Assembly: GCF_003597395.2 (NCBI RefSeq)
Contig: NC_133769.1
Span: forward strand, 174,212,869-174,276,868
Direction of reading: 5' to 3'
DNA: 64,000 nt
Origin: Chelonoidis abingdonii
Taxonomy: Eukaryota > Chordata > Testudines > Testudinidae
Part shown: positions 22,348 through 34,701 of the stretch, piece after piece
How positions within the stretch are numbered: the stretch's first letter is position 1
Layout of the letters: each line of letters begins with the position of its first letter
The notes under the pieces: generated by a model
What the model was told of the DNA's origin: nothing
Databases searched by the model: none
What the model saw: only the letters and a program-made list of their open reading frames with translations
Translations under genes and position numbers: made by a program

Positions 22348-24060
22348 GAACATAAGAACATAAGAACGGCCATACTGGGTCAGACCAATGGTCCATCTAA
22401 CCCGGTATCCTGTCTTCCAACAGTGGCCAATGCCAGCTGCCCCAGAGCGGGTGAACCTAACAGGTAATGATCAAGTGATGGCTCTTCTGCCATCCATCTC
22501 CACCATCTGACAAACAGAGGCTAGGGACACCATTCCTTACCCATCCTGGCTAATAGCCATTAATGGACTTAACTTCCATGAATTTATGCAGTTCTCTTTT
22601 AAACACTGTTATAGTCCTAGCCTTCACAATCTGCTCATGCAAGGAGTTCCACAAGTTGACTGTGCACTGCGTGAAGTACAACTTCCTTTTATTTGTTTTA
22701 AACCTGCTGCCCATTAATTTCATTTGGTGGCCTCTAGTTCTTGTATTATGGGAATAAGTAAATAACTTTTCCTTATTTACTTTCTCCACCTCACTCATGA
22801 TTTTATACACCTGTATCATATCCCCCCTTTGTCTCCTCTTTTCCAAGCTGAAAAGTCCTAGCCTCTTTAATCCCTTCTAATATGGGNNNNNNNNNNNNNN
22901 NNNNNNNNNNNNNNNNNNNNNNNNNNNNNNNNNNNNNNNNNNNNNNNNNNNNNNNNNNNNNNNNNNNNNNNNNNNNNNNNNNNNNNNNNNNNNNNNNNNN
23001 NNNNNNNNNNNNNNNNNNNNNNNNNNNNNNNNNNNNNNNNNNNNNNNNNNNNNNNNNNNNNNNNNNNNNNNNNNNNNNNNNNNNNNNNNNNNNNNNNNNN
23101 NNNNNNNNNNNNNNNNNNNNNNNNNNNNNNNNNNNNNNNNNNNNNNNNNNNNNNNNNNNNNNNNNNNNNNNNNNNNNNNNNNNNNNNNNNNNNNNNNNNN
23201 NNNNNNNNNNNNNNNNNNNNNNNNNNNNNNNNNNNNNNNNNNNNNNNNNNNNNNNNNNNNNNNNNNNNNNNNNNNNNNNNNNNNNNNNNNNNNNNNNNNN
23301 NNNNNNNNNNNNNNNNNNNNNNNNNNNNNNNNNNNNNNNNNNNNNNNNNNNNNNNNNNNNNNNNNNNNNNNNNNNNNNNNNNNNNNNNNNNNNNNNNNNN
23401 NNNNNNNNNNNNNNNNNNNNNNNNNNNNNNNNNNNNNNNNNNNNNNNNNNNNNNNNNNNNNNNNNNNNNNNNNNNNNNNNNNNNNNNNNNNNNNNNNNNN
23501 NNNNNNNNNNNNNNNNNNNNNNNNNNNNNNNNNNNNNNNNNNNNNNNNNNNNNNNNNNNNNNNNNNNNNNNNNNNNNNNNNNNNNNNNNNNNNNNNNNNN
23601 NNNNNNNNNNNNNNNNNNNNNNNNNNNNNNNNNNNNNNNNNNNNNNNNNNNNNNNNNNNNNNNNNNNNNNNNNNNNNNNNNNNNNNNNNNNNNNNNNNNN
23701 NNNNNNNNNNNNNNNNNNNNNNNNNNNNNNNNNNNNNNNNNNNNNNNNNNNNNNNNNNNNNNNNNNNNNNNNNNNNNNNNNNNNNNNNNNNNNNNNNNNN
23801 NNNNNNNNNNNNNNNNNNNNNNNNNNNNNNNNNNNNNNNNNNNNNNNNNNNNNNNNNNNNNNNNNNNNNNNNNNNNNNNNCTTCCAGTCGTTGGGTACAG
23901 AAGCTGATTTAAAGGACAGGTTATAAACCCTAGTTAATAGTTCCGCAACTTCACATTTGAGTTCTTTCAGACCTCTTGGGTGAATGCCATCTGGTCCCGG
24001 TGACTTGTTAATGTTAAGTTTATCAATTAATTCCAAAATCTGCATTTATTTGTTCACTGT
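22348..24060 (-). mobile_element. CR1 LINE, 1.7 kb, containing the assembly gap
   Basis: The 3' tail at the left is a repeated octamer (GAACATAAGAACATAAGAAC on the plus strand). A 98-residue open block at 22550-22846 (minus) carries RRQRGDMIQVYKIM and NLWNSLHEQIVKA, the CR1 C-terminus. Right of the gap, the minus strand encodes ELIDKLNINKSPGPDGIHPR and LKELKCEVAELLTRV, the start of the RT core. The missing middle is the 994-base gap. Confidence 0.9.
22887..23880. other. Assembly gap (994 N)
   Basis: A run of unknown bases inside the CR1. Any translation across it is meaningless. Confidence 0.99.
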
Positions 24061-24099
24061 TTTATCTTATACTCTGTTCATGGACTTCTTTGAAATATC

Positions 24100-24731
24100 T
24101 GTGATGGGCTGTCCATCCCACATAAGGCTGACTAGGTTAAGTAACCTGATAGGCTGCACCTAGGGGATAGCCAAGGATTAAAAGGTAGATTGATGATGGA
24201 GCCCAGCTGAGAAAGAACAAGCAGCATTGGTATAAAGCCAGGAAGTTGGCAGCAGAAAGGGGCTGCAGGAGAAGTAGTCTGCAGTGACACCCTGGAAGAA
24301 GGGAGATGCGTTTGGGGCTCTGGAGTTGACACTTGTAGTCAGCAATTACCGCCTGGAACAAGGGAGTTTGGTCTGGTAAACACAGAGAGGGGGGAGCCAG
24401 AGGCTGTAGGAAGGAGTTCAGGGAAATAGCAACAGGCTGTGGGAGCAAGCAGAACACAGTTGCTAGATGTAGTGTCCCTGGAGTAGAAAAGGCCTGGGCT
24501 GTCAAGGGAAGACTGCCATTTTAGAGGGAGAGACTTTGGTACCCCAAAAGGGGGAGAAAACAGTGACCTAGCTGGAAGGCCATGCCATAAAGAGAGCTTC
24601 CTGAATCAGAGAGAGGCAGCAGGGCCTGTGGACAAGTGACAGAAGGTGGGGGGGCGGCACTGGATCTGGAAGGAGCTAATCTCCAGAGCAGCCAAGAAGA
24701 GGTGCCCCAGTGATGAGTGTATCCTGTGACA
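24100..24731. mobile_element. Probable solo LTR, 632 bp
   Basis: Starts TGTGATGGGCTGTCC and ends ATCCTGTGACA, so the termini are short inverted TGTGA(T/C)...TGTGACA-like ends. A TATAAA lies at 24231-24236. No internal region or second LTR is seen. The flanks (ATATC and GTCTC) give no clear duplication. It sits just beyond the recognisable CR1. It could alternatively be another kind of interspersed repeat. Confidence 0.55.
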
Positions 24732-27140
24732 GTCTCCTAAAGTGTTGTGGTGGGAAGAAAAGGAGTTGGACTATTTGCAAATCCTTCCCTGTTAAATTGG
24801 CCAGGACACGGAAGTTTTTTGCAAAAAGTTTTTAAAAAATAATAATAATTTACCCAATGAAATGAAAAACTAGAGGGTGTCAGAATAAGCGGCTTCTGTT
24901 CCAAAAAGTTACTCCTGCCAAATTTAAGGCCTGAGGAAAAAGCTTTCCATGTTTATTTTGTAACAACCTTGCACTTTGTGTGCAATATTATCTGTATTAC
25001 AGAAGTCACTAATAGTAATACCTACCTGATGCCCCAACCAATACTGGGATGCCATCCACTCCCCCCATTTGTGCTAGTCACTGTATAAACACATAGCACC
25101 AGTAAGTTAATCTTCTCATGTATCTTACTATGTGAGATATTAGAATCAGTAGAATACAAAATTTGGAAAGTCTCTCTTCTTGCTCCTTCCTTTTGAAACT
25201 GTCTTAATCACTGAAAAGACAAATTTCTGAAATGGACTTCTGCATTAGTAACTTGGTAACTCACCCTGAAAACTCTTAAACATTTCCCCTGGTGACTGAA
25301 TTCTTAGCTGGGATTTGCACTCATAGTGCCGAAAGGCATTTAAGCATGAGAAAAGTGAAGCCTGATGGAATGTGTCACCCTGCTGATCATTTTTCAGTAA
25401 ACACTAGAGTGCCTAATTGCTTTTATTTGATGCCATGTGGAAGATTCCTCTATCTGCTTTCTCCAAGGCCAGCTGTTTCTTTTTATGAAAGCATGAGAGC
25501 ACCTTCTCCACTTAAGGAATGTTGGGATTGCTCTGATAGCTTTTTTTAAATGTATAATCACTGTATAATAAATCAACTTAGAAATACCTTCGGTAATTAC
25601 AAACATAAGCTCTTTTCTTTTTCTAGTCCAGATGAACCAAAATACACAACATGCCAATAACTTGTCAGTGCTGAACATGCTTAAAAGGGGGCTCATTTGG
25701 TATGCCTTTCCTCCTAGAGATTCACAAACAGTGTGACTCAGAATGATCAAATGTCTTTGCTGCATACCTATGTCTATGAAGTGGTAGTGAGACCCATGTG
25801 ATAAATTTAGTTGTCTTGCAGCATTGACCTCACCTGGACTACCTCACCAGTCCATTAATCTGTCTCCTCTGGAATTTATCCAAACCCTTGAGCATCTTCA
25901 AACAGCTGTCACTTTTGATCAACTGGACACAAAATGTTTTATTCCCAAAGTTACACCTGCCTGAGGTCCAGTATCAGCACGACTTGGTCCTACACCTGTG
26001 GTCATGTCTCTCTTCATAAAAATGTCCAAATGTAAGGTCCAATAATAAATTGCAGCTTACAAAACTTCAAATGAGAGATTTAATAAGGAGATATTCCCCA
26101 TGGAACTCAACATTTGCATTTAGTCCTGGACAGACTCAAGATAATGGATTCTAAAACTATGATACACTCACATATAGAAAGGCTATGTTGTATAGTTTTT
26201 AGAGGTTTGTTTCTGGCTCACTCTCACTTCTGTAAAGCTGGGCTCGTGGTAGCTAGAGTTCATTGGAAAGCTTGTATTTTAACCAAAAATTAAAAATAAG
26301 CAATGTAAACATTTGCAGATACTCTAGCCATAATTGGGTTACCTCTGGTCTCAACAAAGGCTCCTAGCTTTGCTAGTGGAGGGATATATTTTTAAAAGGT
26401 TCTTTTTTAAAAAATGCTATCATTTTCTTAAATACTACTGCAGCATCTATTTTATCTATGATGTCCAGAACACACACATATGATGTGTTTAAGGCTTTAT
26501 TGGTGTTCATTTGAGATTTGCCAAGCAAAGGCATGGCCATTCCAAATTCCTCTTAAGAAAGTGAGAGGAGGGGGAAGAAAACATGGGGAAAAAAATTGAA
26601 ATTGTTCCCTTTCAGCATGGTTCAAAACAGACCCTTTTCTGTGGTGTTTTTTTTTTAACTTTTTTTGCCTCAAATAATTATAGAAATTATTATCCATTGT
26701 TTTTATTTAGCAGTTTTTGAAAAACACACAAAAAAATCAATACCCATTTCAATTATGGTGGTGATTTTTTTTGACAAACTATTAGAAATTCTTTATCATA
26801 AATTTCCTAAAGAGTGGTTTTCCAAATATTTTTCTCAAGTATTTTGAGGTTTTGGACAAACTTTCTGGAAAAACTCCAACTAACTCTAGATAAAACCTTA
26901 CCACAACTCCACACCATCACATATTCTATAGATACATATTTTTCCCATTCCAGCTTAATTCTACCTTTATATTTTCTTTTATCAATAACTGCCTTGCAAA
27001 TGGTACCATCCCCAGGACAGGATTTAACTGTGTTTGGAGACTCTGCCTATATGATGCCCCATTGATTGTTCTGTGCAGGAATTACAGCAGGCCAGAAAAT
27101 GAAAAAGGTAGGCTCTGTTTTGTGCAAAGAGGTAGCTTCT
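24732..27140. other. No gene recognised
   Basis: A+T-rich sequence. Short open stretches (for example around 25292-25765) show no domain, and no transposon ends were seen. Confidence 0.5.
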
Positions 27141-27441
27141 AAGGCCTGGTCTACACTGGGGGAAGGGGAGGCTGATGTAAGATATGCAGCTTCAGCTACA
27201 GGAATAGCATAGCTGAAGTTGATGTATCTTATTTCAAGTTATCTCCCGTCCTCATCGCACGGGATCGACGGCCGTGGCTCCACCATAGACTCTGCTACCG
27301 CTACTCACCCTGGTGGGGTTCCGGAGTTAACGGGAGCGTGTTCGGGGATCGATGTATCATGTCTAGACGAAACGCGATATATCGATCCCCAATAGATCGA
27401 TCGCTACCCACTGATCCAGCAGGTAATCTGGACATACCCTT
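27141..27441. mobile_element. Harbinger-like MITE
   Basis: Starts AAGGCCTGGTCTACACT and ends with the related inverted stretch CTGGACATACCCTT. The interior has GATCGATGTATCATG, TATCGATCCCCAATAG and GATCGATCGCTACCC, an internally palindromic, CpG-containing pattern that I associate with abundant turtle MITEs of the PIF/Harbinger type. No 3-bp target duplication could be settled. Confidence 0.65.
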
Positions 27442-27639
27442 ACCCTTAGGCATGAAATGTTTTTCATCCCCTAGAGCTTTGCAATTGCTGCCTTCTTGGG
27501 TTGGTAGGCAATATCCACCAGGCACTAAAGTGGTTGACCATTTTAAATCAATTTAATTCAATTTATGCGATATTTTGAAAATCTGTGTGGCATTAGCCAT
27601 GACAATACATAAATCTGGCAATAATACTTAACTGTCACG

Positions 27640-27800
27640 AAGCCTTCAAAGGACTTCACAAAGGAAGTCAATATCATTATCCCCATGTTACAAGTGGGGA
27701 AACTGAGGCATAGGGGACATAGCTTGCCCAAAGTCACCCAGCAAACCAGAGCCAAGGACAGAAACCAGGTCTCTCCAGTGCCCTGTCCACTAGGCAACAC
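27640..27800 (-). mobile_element. MIR-like CORE-SINE
   Basis: ATTATCCCCATGTTACAAG, GGGGAAACTGAGGCATAGGG, AGCTTGCCCAAAGTCACC and the ACCAGGTCTC end form the reverse complement of the MIR core and part of its tRNA-derived head, colinear over about 150 bases. Confidence 0.8.
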
Positions 27801-27879
27801 AGGCTCTTGATGGTGGTTCTTCTATCTGATTGTTTTATGTAGCTGACATGAGCCTTATTTGACATGAGCTAACATGAAG

Positions 27880-28085
27880 CCCCAACTGTGCACTGCACAA
27901 ACATATTGTAAGAGTGAGTCCCTGACCTGTAGGGCTTACAATATAAATAGACAAGACCAAGGATGGAAAAGGAATAGTGATGTGACTTGTCCAGTGTCAC
28001 ATTGTAGGTGAGTTGCTGAATCAGGAATAGAATTCAAGTGTCCTGAGTCTCAGCCAATTGCCTTGTACACTGTGCCCTAGTGCCT
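27880..28085 (-). mobile_element. Second MIR-like SINE
   Basis: GTGACTTGTCCAGTGTCAC, GAATAGAATTCAAGTGTCC and TGCCCTAGTGCCTC match the same reverse-complement MIR text at lower similarity. It is preceded by CTGACCTGTAGGGCTTACAA, a phrase often seen upstream in sauropsid copies. It lies in the same direction as the SINE before it. Confidence 0.6.
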
Positions 28086-28089
28086 CTCA

Positions 28090-30045
28090 AGAATCCACCT
28101 TTGACCCATTAAAGAATTAAATTGCTGTGAGCATGGTGAGGTGGAGAGCAGGAGAGACAGTGAAACTAAGGCTGATGCTGGCAGCCTGTTACAGCCTGAA
28201 TAGCATCTTCTAATGTATCATTTTTGTGTGATTAGCAAATGTTAGACAATCTTTCCAAAGCCAGTGTTACATTCATTTACTAAAGCATTTCTATCAGCTT
28301 CTTTTACAGCTTAGCATGTGCTCATTCTAAGCCATGTTGCAAAAGAGGTGTCTTCATTTATGGAAATATTCTAATGACTCATACTTCTATAACAAATAAC
28401 TAGCACTGGCTCCTATTATGATTAACGGAGAAATTCTCCTTCATGTTTTTCAGTGACTCTTCTTTCAGTTTGAACTGTCCCTCTTTCTGCACCAATAACT
28501 TAATTTTACTGAGTGACCCTAATCCTACTATCAACTGATATAAATCAAACCATTAAACAAATATTTTTGGTCAGCTCTAATCAGAAATGACTCAGCTGAA
28601 GCCAGTTCTCTTACTGCTAATTCAAATGTAGCTATGCTTATTCAGTACCCAAAGTGTGGCAAGTCATATCAGTAAGAGAAGTCCCTGTCTGCAGAAGCTT
28701 CCAAGAAAAAATAGAAGTGACACATTAAGGAACGGATGAAAGAATATAACACGCTATTTTTAAAATATTTAATCCCTCCCCCTTCTCCCTCACAGTAGAA
28801 TCTGACCCAGCATTTCTATCCTTTCCAATGTGGGTTCAACAATGAGCTGCCCCATCTATAGGATATGTATACACTGTCCAAACATCAAGACAGTAACCTA
28901 AAATAAACTGTGGGCACTTGTAATCACCCAAAGTACAATGAATAACTTTTTTATGAGATCTCCACTTAGGATTCATTCATTGCTAGAAGTATTACATAGT
29001 GTTTGTTCCCCCCCTCCCATTCTTAAATTTAAGTATGAGGAAGGATTTTTCTGGATCATAGAGACCTTGTAGGCTATCTGCATAAAATTTGTTCTTTGGT
29101 TTAGATATGACAGGGTATTCGTTATGTTGTTGCTGTACTAATGTAAATATAGGGAACAGATTTGCTCCAGCAGTACCAGATAGGAGATACCTAACTCCAT
29201 TTCAAGAACACGTTTGTTTTTTTAAAGGGAGTTGGTCCTACCACATTTTTCACAACTTTGGGGACTAAGGATAACCTGGGTGTTGTTTTTGTTTTTTAAA
29301 TTTCTTTAACCCCTTCACTTTATCACTCATTAAGGAGAAACAGACTGGCAATTAAGCATGGCATGGGAGTGCAAGCCATCAACTTTGCCAAGAAATCTAT
29401 TTACAAGTGAATTAACACTACAGCTAATTCTTACAAATTGGAGAATCATAAGCTACCCTTTAGCTAGATGTTCTCTTTTACTAAATGGAACTGATAGTTC
29501 ATTTGGGAAAGAATAGCAAACTCTTCAATGACAAGTCAAGCAGGTATTCTCTGTCCAGTAAACATTTGCAAATGGCTCAGGTTTTTTGAAAATATAGTCT
29601 TCCAGGAAAATCATTAGTTGATTCTACATACTTTATATGATAGACCAAAATTGTTGTTGCTCTACTTTCCTACATTCAACCAAAAACCAGAGGACTGAAA
29701 CAGGGCTCCATCTCCATGTAAATGTTTGTCACTGTTGTCCAGCACTTTCACATCTTGAGAGAAATACTTCCAGGAACATCGGCTGATATGTATATATTAC
29801 AAGGATATTCAGCTATGCCCCTACCTGTGGCAGATGGTCCAAGCAAACTTGTTTTGACTGAAAAGAAGTTTAAAATATTTTGATTGACAAAGTGAGTGAA
29901 AGAGAATTAGCATATACAACTTAAAATATATAACCTTGAATGATGGAAGAACATAAGAGTAGAAATTCAGTTCAGGTAAGCCGCCTCCCTTCATCCCCAA
30001 AATTGGGCTATTCTTGAGCTCTTCCTACATCTTTCCATCCCCTCA
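28090..30045. other. No gene recognised
   Basis: Unique-looking A+T-rich sequence without a supported feature. Confidence 0.5.
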
Positions 30046-30068
30046 TTCTTTTCTTTTCTTTTCTTTTC
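30046..30068. repeat. (TTTTC)n microsatellite
   Basis: More than four TTTTC units. Confidence 0.85.
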
Positions 30069-32430
30069 CCTATTTCCTTTCTCTCCCCCAATCAGAGAAT
30101 TGATGCAGAAAGGATAGAATGTAAATAGTCCTAGGAGCATCAAGTCACAAGTATACTGTTATGTGGTTTTTAAATAAAATAATTTTGACTGTAATATGTA
30201 AAATGATTGTTGGATAGCCCAGAAGTGTCTAACAATCTACTAAATATTCTGGTGACCCTAAGACATGTTTCCTCTTACAGAAACGTTTCCCCTCATTTGA
30301 GTTCTGCTCCAGTTCAGGAAAACCTCCCTGTATATGAAAGCACTTAAACATATGCCTAAATTCTCTCTCCAATCTGGGCCAGAGTGTGATCCCAGGGGTA
30401 CCCTGATCCCAAGCAATAATGCAACATGGCTGATCAAAGACATTTATACTGGATCTGAAAATAAATACATTATTAAATAATAAGAGGTGAAACAATTATG
30501 GGGAAAGCATGAGGGTGAAAAACAGATGGCAGGGTGTCTTCTCCCCCCTAAAAAAGGTGGCGGTGGTTTTTGTGGTCCTGGAATCATTAAATGAGCTGCT
30601 CCTCTTGAGGAGGAAACAATTTAAAGAAAAGCTAATCCCTGCAATACTGTAAGTTATAACTTGTACTTGTCAATAAACAAGAAGCTCCATCTGGTTGGTG
30701 GCGGGGAGGGGGAGTTTTCCACACAGACTTCTAAAGACACGTGTTCCATATGTTGGTGTTCAAAGAGTAAGAAAGGAGACTCAAGAGCCACCCAAATTCT
30801 TTGCAAATGTAAGATTTATTTAAAGAGAGTAAAAGCATGTCCAAGACAACAGTCTCATCCACAACAGCACTTTTCAATTTCTTTCTATTATCTTATTACC
30901 TCACTAGCAGAACCTTTCCTCTGCCTTTGCCCCCTCTGTACTTTTTGGCATCCTTTTAAAAAATTCCATTTCAGTTCAGTTATTTATTGATTTTACCCCT
31001 TGTTCTTTTCCATTGTTTGTTTTCTTTCCACATTCTATATTTTCTGTTGGCATCACTAATGAAAATTATTGTGTGTGACTGGAATAGCGCCATTTCAGAT
31101 GTCCAAACAGCATGTGCTATCTAAGCTGTATAGGATTTTCCTCTCCTTCCCCAACCCCTTCAGACTTCTCTTTTTTGATGTGGAAACATTTGTCTTCAAG
31201 TAAAGGAGCAAGCTTTCTAATTTTGTACATTGTCGAGGCTTGTTTTTCTTAAATTTTCTTTTTATTGGTTTTGATCTTCAACATCTTCAACAGATGTTGC
31301 AAAGCAAATAAAATGTACACACTAGTTGTCAGACATTATTCACAGTGTAATCCCTTTATCCAAATGTAGAAGTTAAACATAGGAAAACTTATCCTCAAAT
31401 AACTGGAGAAGTTCAGTGCGTACTCCAAAAGCTACCGTGTCTAATCCATTTTATTATTTGGTATAGTCCAACCCTCTTCAGAAAGGGAGAAGATGGGAAA
31501 CATGGTTTCATACTCATGCTTTTAAACCAATATAAATGAGCCATATTGGGTCAAATTCATCCCTGATGTAATGCTATTGGCTTCCGTGGATTTACATGAG
31601 GGATCAGTTTAGTCCTTTCTCTAATAAATATTTTCAGGAGGGAGAAAGATGTACTTAAAAATAAATATATAGCTAAATTCAGAGCAAGAGCTGCTGGCTC
31701 ATAAACAAATAAATTACTCCCTTCTCAAACATCTGTTAACATGAATGTCCAAGTCTTGCATATCGGCTACAGGTTGTTATAATATAGCTGTATTACATTA
31801 ACAAGAAAACAATAACTGCTTGATTTCCATTTTAAACAAGAGTTTGTAAAGAATAACTTTCCGGAGGAGGGAGTGGCAGTTTCATGACTTTTCTTGGCAC
31901 GGCTGCAGATTTTACATCAGGGAAAGATGGTGGTGGAGTAAACAAATTGCTTAGCAATTAATTAAAATAGAATATTTATGTAGGACTATTCATCCCATTG
32001 ACTGCATGTATATACACAGGAATTACTTCACCCAGCACTAAAATGCAGCCACATCTGGGGTATAATGAAGCAGTTGTTTAACAGCACAGATAGTAAAAGT
32101 TCAGAAAGAAAGAATACCATATTTATGTGAAATTCCAGGTGATCTTTAGTTAGGCAAAATGTAGTCGTGCAAGTTCAAAATGTTGGCTAGCATACCTAGA
32201 CTGAATACCCTACTGCTGTAAAAAATCCTCTGGGACTTTTAGGGAACACCAGTTATTTGAGCTTTGCTTTTACACTTTATCCTAAAGACAGAGGCCCAAA
32301 TTCTGCTTACAGTTAAACTTGTGCAAATCCTGAGTGAAGCATAACTGAGGTCAATTTGGATGGGTGGGAGGTAACAGATGAGTTTGGCTATCGAATAGCA
32401 TCTGAAATAGGATCTGTTAGGTGCACATTA
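30069..32430. other. No gene recognised
   Basis: Unique-looking sequence. Open stretches near 30229-30495 and 30661-30990 carry no domain and are judged chance. Confidence 0.5.
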
Positions 32431-32438
32431 CCTTAAAT

Positions 32439-32747
32439 CAGTGGTCCCCAACCTTTCCCAGGGGGCGGGCGCCGGACGACTAGTTGCCAAGGACTGTGGC
32501 TGCCGGATAACCGGCCGCTGTGAAGCAGCAACGTCAAGAGGTATCGCTGCTGAAATGCTGCCATGAAGGAGAGTCATCACATGGTGCCACGGCCGAAATT
32601 CAGTGGGATTTAGATGGTAGCGCTTCTTGACATTGCCACTTCTCGGCAGGATTTCACCGGCTGCATGTCTTGGGGCCAGTAGACGGGCTCACATAGATGC
32701 CCCAGCGGGCACCATGGCACCTGCGGGCACTGCGTTGGGGACCCTTG
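32439..32747. mobile_element. hAT MITE with exact 8-bp duplication
   Basis: A 309-bp element between CCTTAAAT (32431-32438) and CCTTAAAT (32748-32755). The termini are inverted: CAGTGGTCCCCAACC at the left, and GTTGGGGACCCTTG at the right (reversed CAAGGGTCCCCAAC). An 8-bp duplication with CA-starting TIRs is diagnostic of hAT. There is no coding content, so it depends on a transposase in trans. Confidence 0.93.
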
Positions 32748-32755
32748 CCTTAAAT

Positions 32756-34468
32756 TCTTTGAGAGCGAGAGAGAGGATGAAATGAAACCAGTTATCCATA
32801 TTTTTTCCAGTGAAAACACGTTTCTTAGCCTAACTCCATAGGTTCAGGTCAAGAAAAAAAAAACTGTCCTGAAACATTTATTTTTCATGAGCATCATTTT
32901 TTCCAAATTCTTCTAGTTTTCTTCCCTAGAGGGGAATTTTTTCCACATATCTTCCCTACTGTTTTATTTCCATAGGGGTACATTACTTTTTTTCTCAGCA
33001 GGTTTGACAGGACACAGCCACTCCTAACCTACAGGTTCTTAAACCTGTGCTCTGAACATGGCACAACCTAGGGGTCTCAAACCTGGGTCTTCAGGGTGGC
33101 CACATTCCAACCCTACACCCGGCAGCCTGCTGACAGCTGCTTACCTAGGTCCCTTTAAGCTCTGTGGCTCCGCCCCTGAAGGCCTATTGGCAGAGTCCCA
33201 GGCAGCTGATTGGCCGGCTGACTTTACTTACCTCTGCGGCAGAACAAGGAAGCTGTCTGAACAAGTGGGCTCCACCCTGCTCTGGACTATGTGCTTACTA
33301 TTTCTTGTGCCCTACACTTGATTTCCTGGCTTCTGACTTCTGCTTCCTGAGCTCCAGTTTGCCTCCTGCCTCTGACTTCCTGGTATTTACCCTGGTCTCT
33401 GTCTTGTGGTTTTGATCTCAAGTTTGACTTCTGCTTCTGATCTCCCATATCTCATGAGTGTGAACACCAGGTCTGGCTGCCTATGACACAACTGTAACAG
33501 GTCTGGCTTTTCAGTTGCTCCATTTACCTTTACGTGACCTTATTTTTCTCTTAAATTAGTGCCTTGGTGTGTGCTCTGTTTTCTGCAGGGTCTGTCTTTC
33601 TCTTGCATTGTCCTCCACCCAATTTAATACTTCTAAGCTACAATCAGTGTAATACATTCTTGTAACTGATGCTTAAATATTGTAAGTGTCTCAGCATCAT
33701 CCAGTTAAGACTATGTGGGTAAATTTTAAAAGCATCTAAATGACACAGAAGCTTAACTCCTATTTGCAAAAATAACTCATATACTTAGGAGCCTAATCCA
33801 CATGGAACTTCAATGAGATATAAGCTCTTGAGTCTATTTTGAAAATGAGAATTAGGCTTCTAAATTACTTGGGCACATCTGAAAATTTTACCCATAGTTT
33901 CTGCTGCAGGCCTGATGGGGCTTTATTTGATAAATTCTGTCTTGATGTTTGGTCTTATCCCCAGTATTTTTAATAGCATATTGATCACTTCTGAACTTTA
34001 CACTCAAGTCCACATTTAGACTGCTAAGTTATGGCCCAGATTCTGGCATCCCTATTCACAATGAGAAGACCATGTAAGTTGAATAACATTAACTGTTAAA
34101 TAGTGGTATCTAGGACCATTGTAAGCAGGCTTGAGAGAGCAAGCAGACTGCTGCTGAAATAAGGTATTACTTAATGTGAGTAGGGAGATCAGATTCTGGG
34201 ACTTAGGTTATATTCAATGAATTGAATTATAACAAATTCCTCAATGCTACATCCTACTTGGCCTGCCTTTCTGATTCCCATAGACCTCTGGATTCTAATG
34301 ACTTGCAACTACATCTGTGTGGTGTTGAATTCATCTTTCTGTGTGTTTCATCAGGTCATATGCCAACTGTTAGAGATGGAGAGAAGGAGCAGGAGGACCC
34401 AGCCCAGAGGCAGATAGAGTAAACGGACTTCTTTATTGAGGTGCTTGTTCCCCTTGACCCAACTGTCA
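32756..34468. other. No gene; possible old repeats
   Basis: 33040-33490 has paired TTGGC motifs, TCCGCCCC and a C/T-rich tail, like a promoter-bearing LTR, but no termini were found. 33720-33895 (TTAGGAGCCTAATC, TCAATGAGATATAAGC) resembles a widespread low-copy sauropsid repeat. 34365-34468 may be the left part of an element into which the CR1 at 34469 inserted. None can be named. Confidence 0.3.
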
Positions 34469-34701
34469 TAGAATCATAGAATATCAGGGTTGGAAGGGAC
34501 CTCAAGAGGTCAGCTAGTCCAATCCCCTGCTCAAAGCAGGACCAATTCCCAACTAAATGATCCCAGCCAGGGCTTTGTCAAGCCTGACCTTAAAAACCAA
34601 TAAAGAAGGAGATTCCACCACCTCCCTAGGCAACCCATTCCAGTGCTTCACCACCCTCCTAGTGAAAAAGTTTTTCCTAATATCCAACCTAAACCTCCCC
34701 C
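34469..34701 (-). mobile_element. CR1 LINE, classic 3' end
   Basis: Plus-strand TAGAATCATAGAATATCAGG, then GGTTGGAAGGGACCTC and CAGTGCTTCACCACCCTCC. This is the textbook CR1 3' UTR in reverse, ending in ATAGAATC-type repeats. A 7-base match, ACTGTCA, flanks it (34462-34468 and 34702-34708). It is a 5'-truncated, non-coding copy, and a different subfamily from the TTCTTATG-ending copies elsewhere in the window. Confidence 0.95.

Noticed and set aside
22867..24045. Long open frames over the gap
   Set aside because: Made of unknown bases; only the flanking CR1 residues are real.
24090..24740. Target duplication for the LTR at 24100
   Set aside because: The flanks ATATC and GTCTC do not match well enough to claim one.
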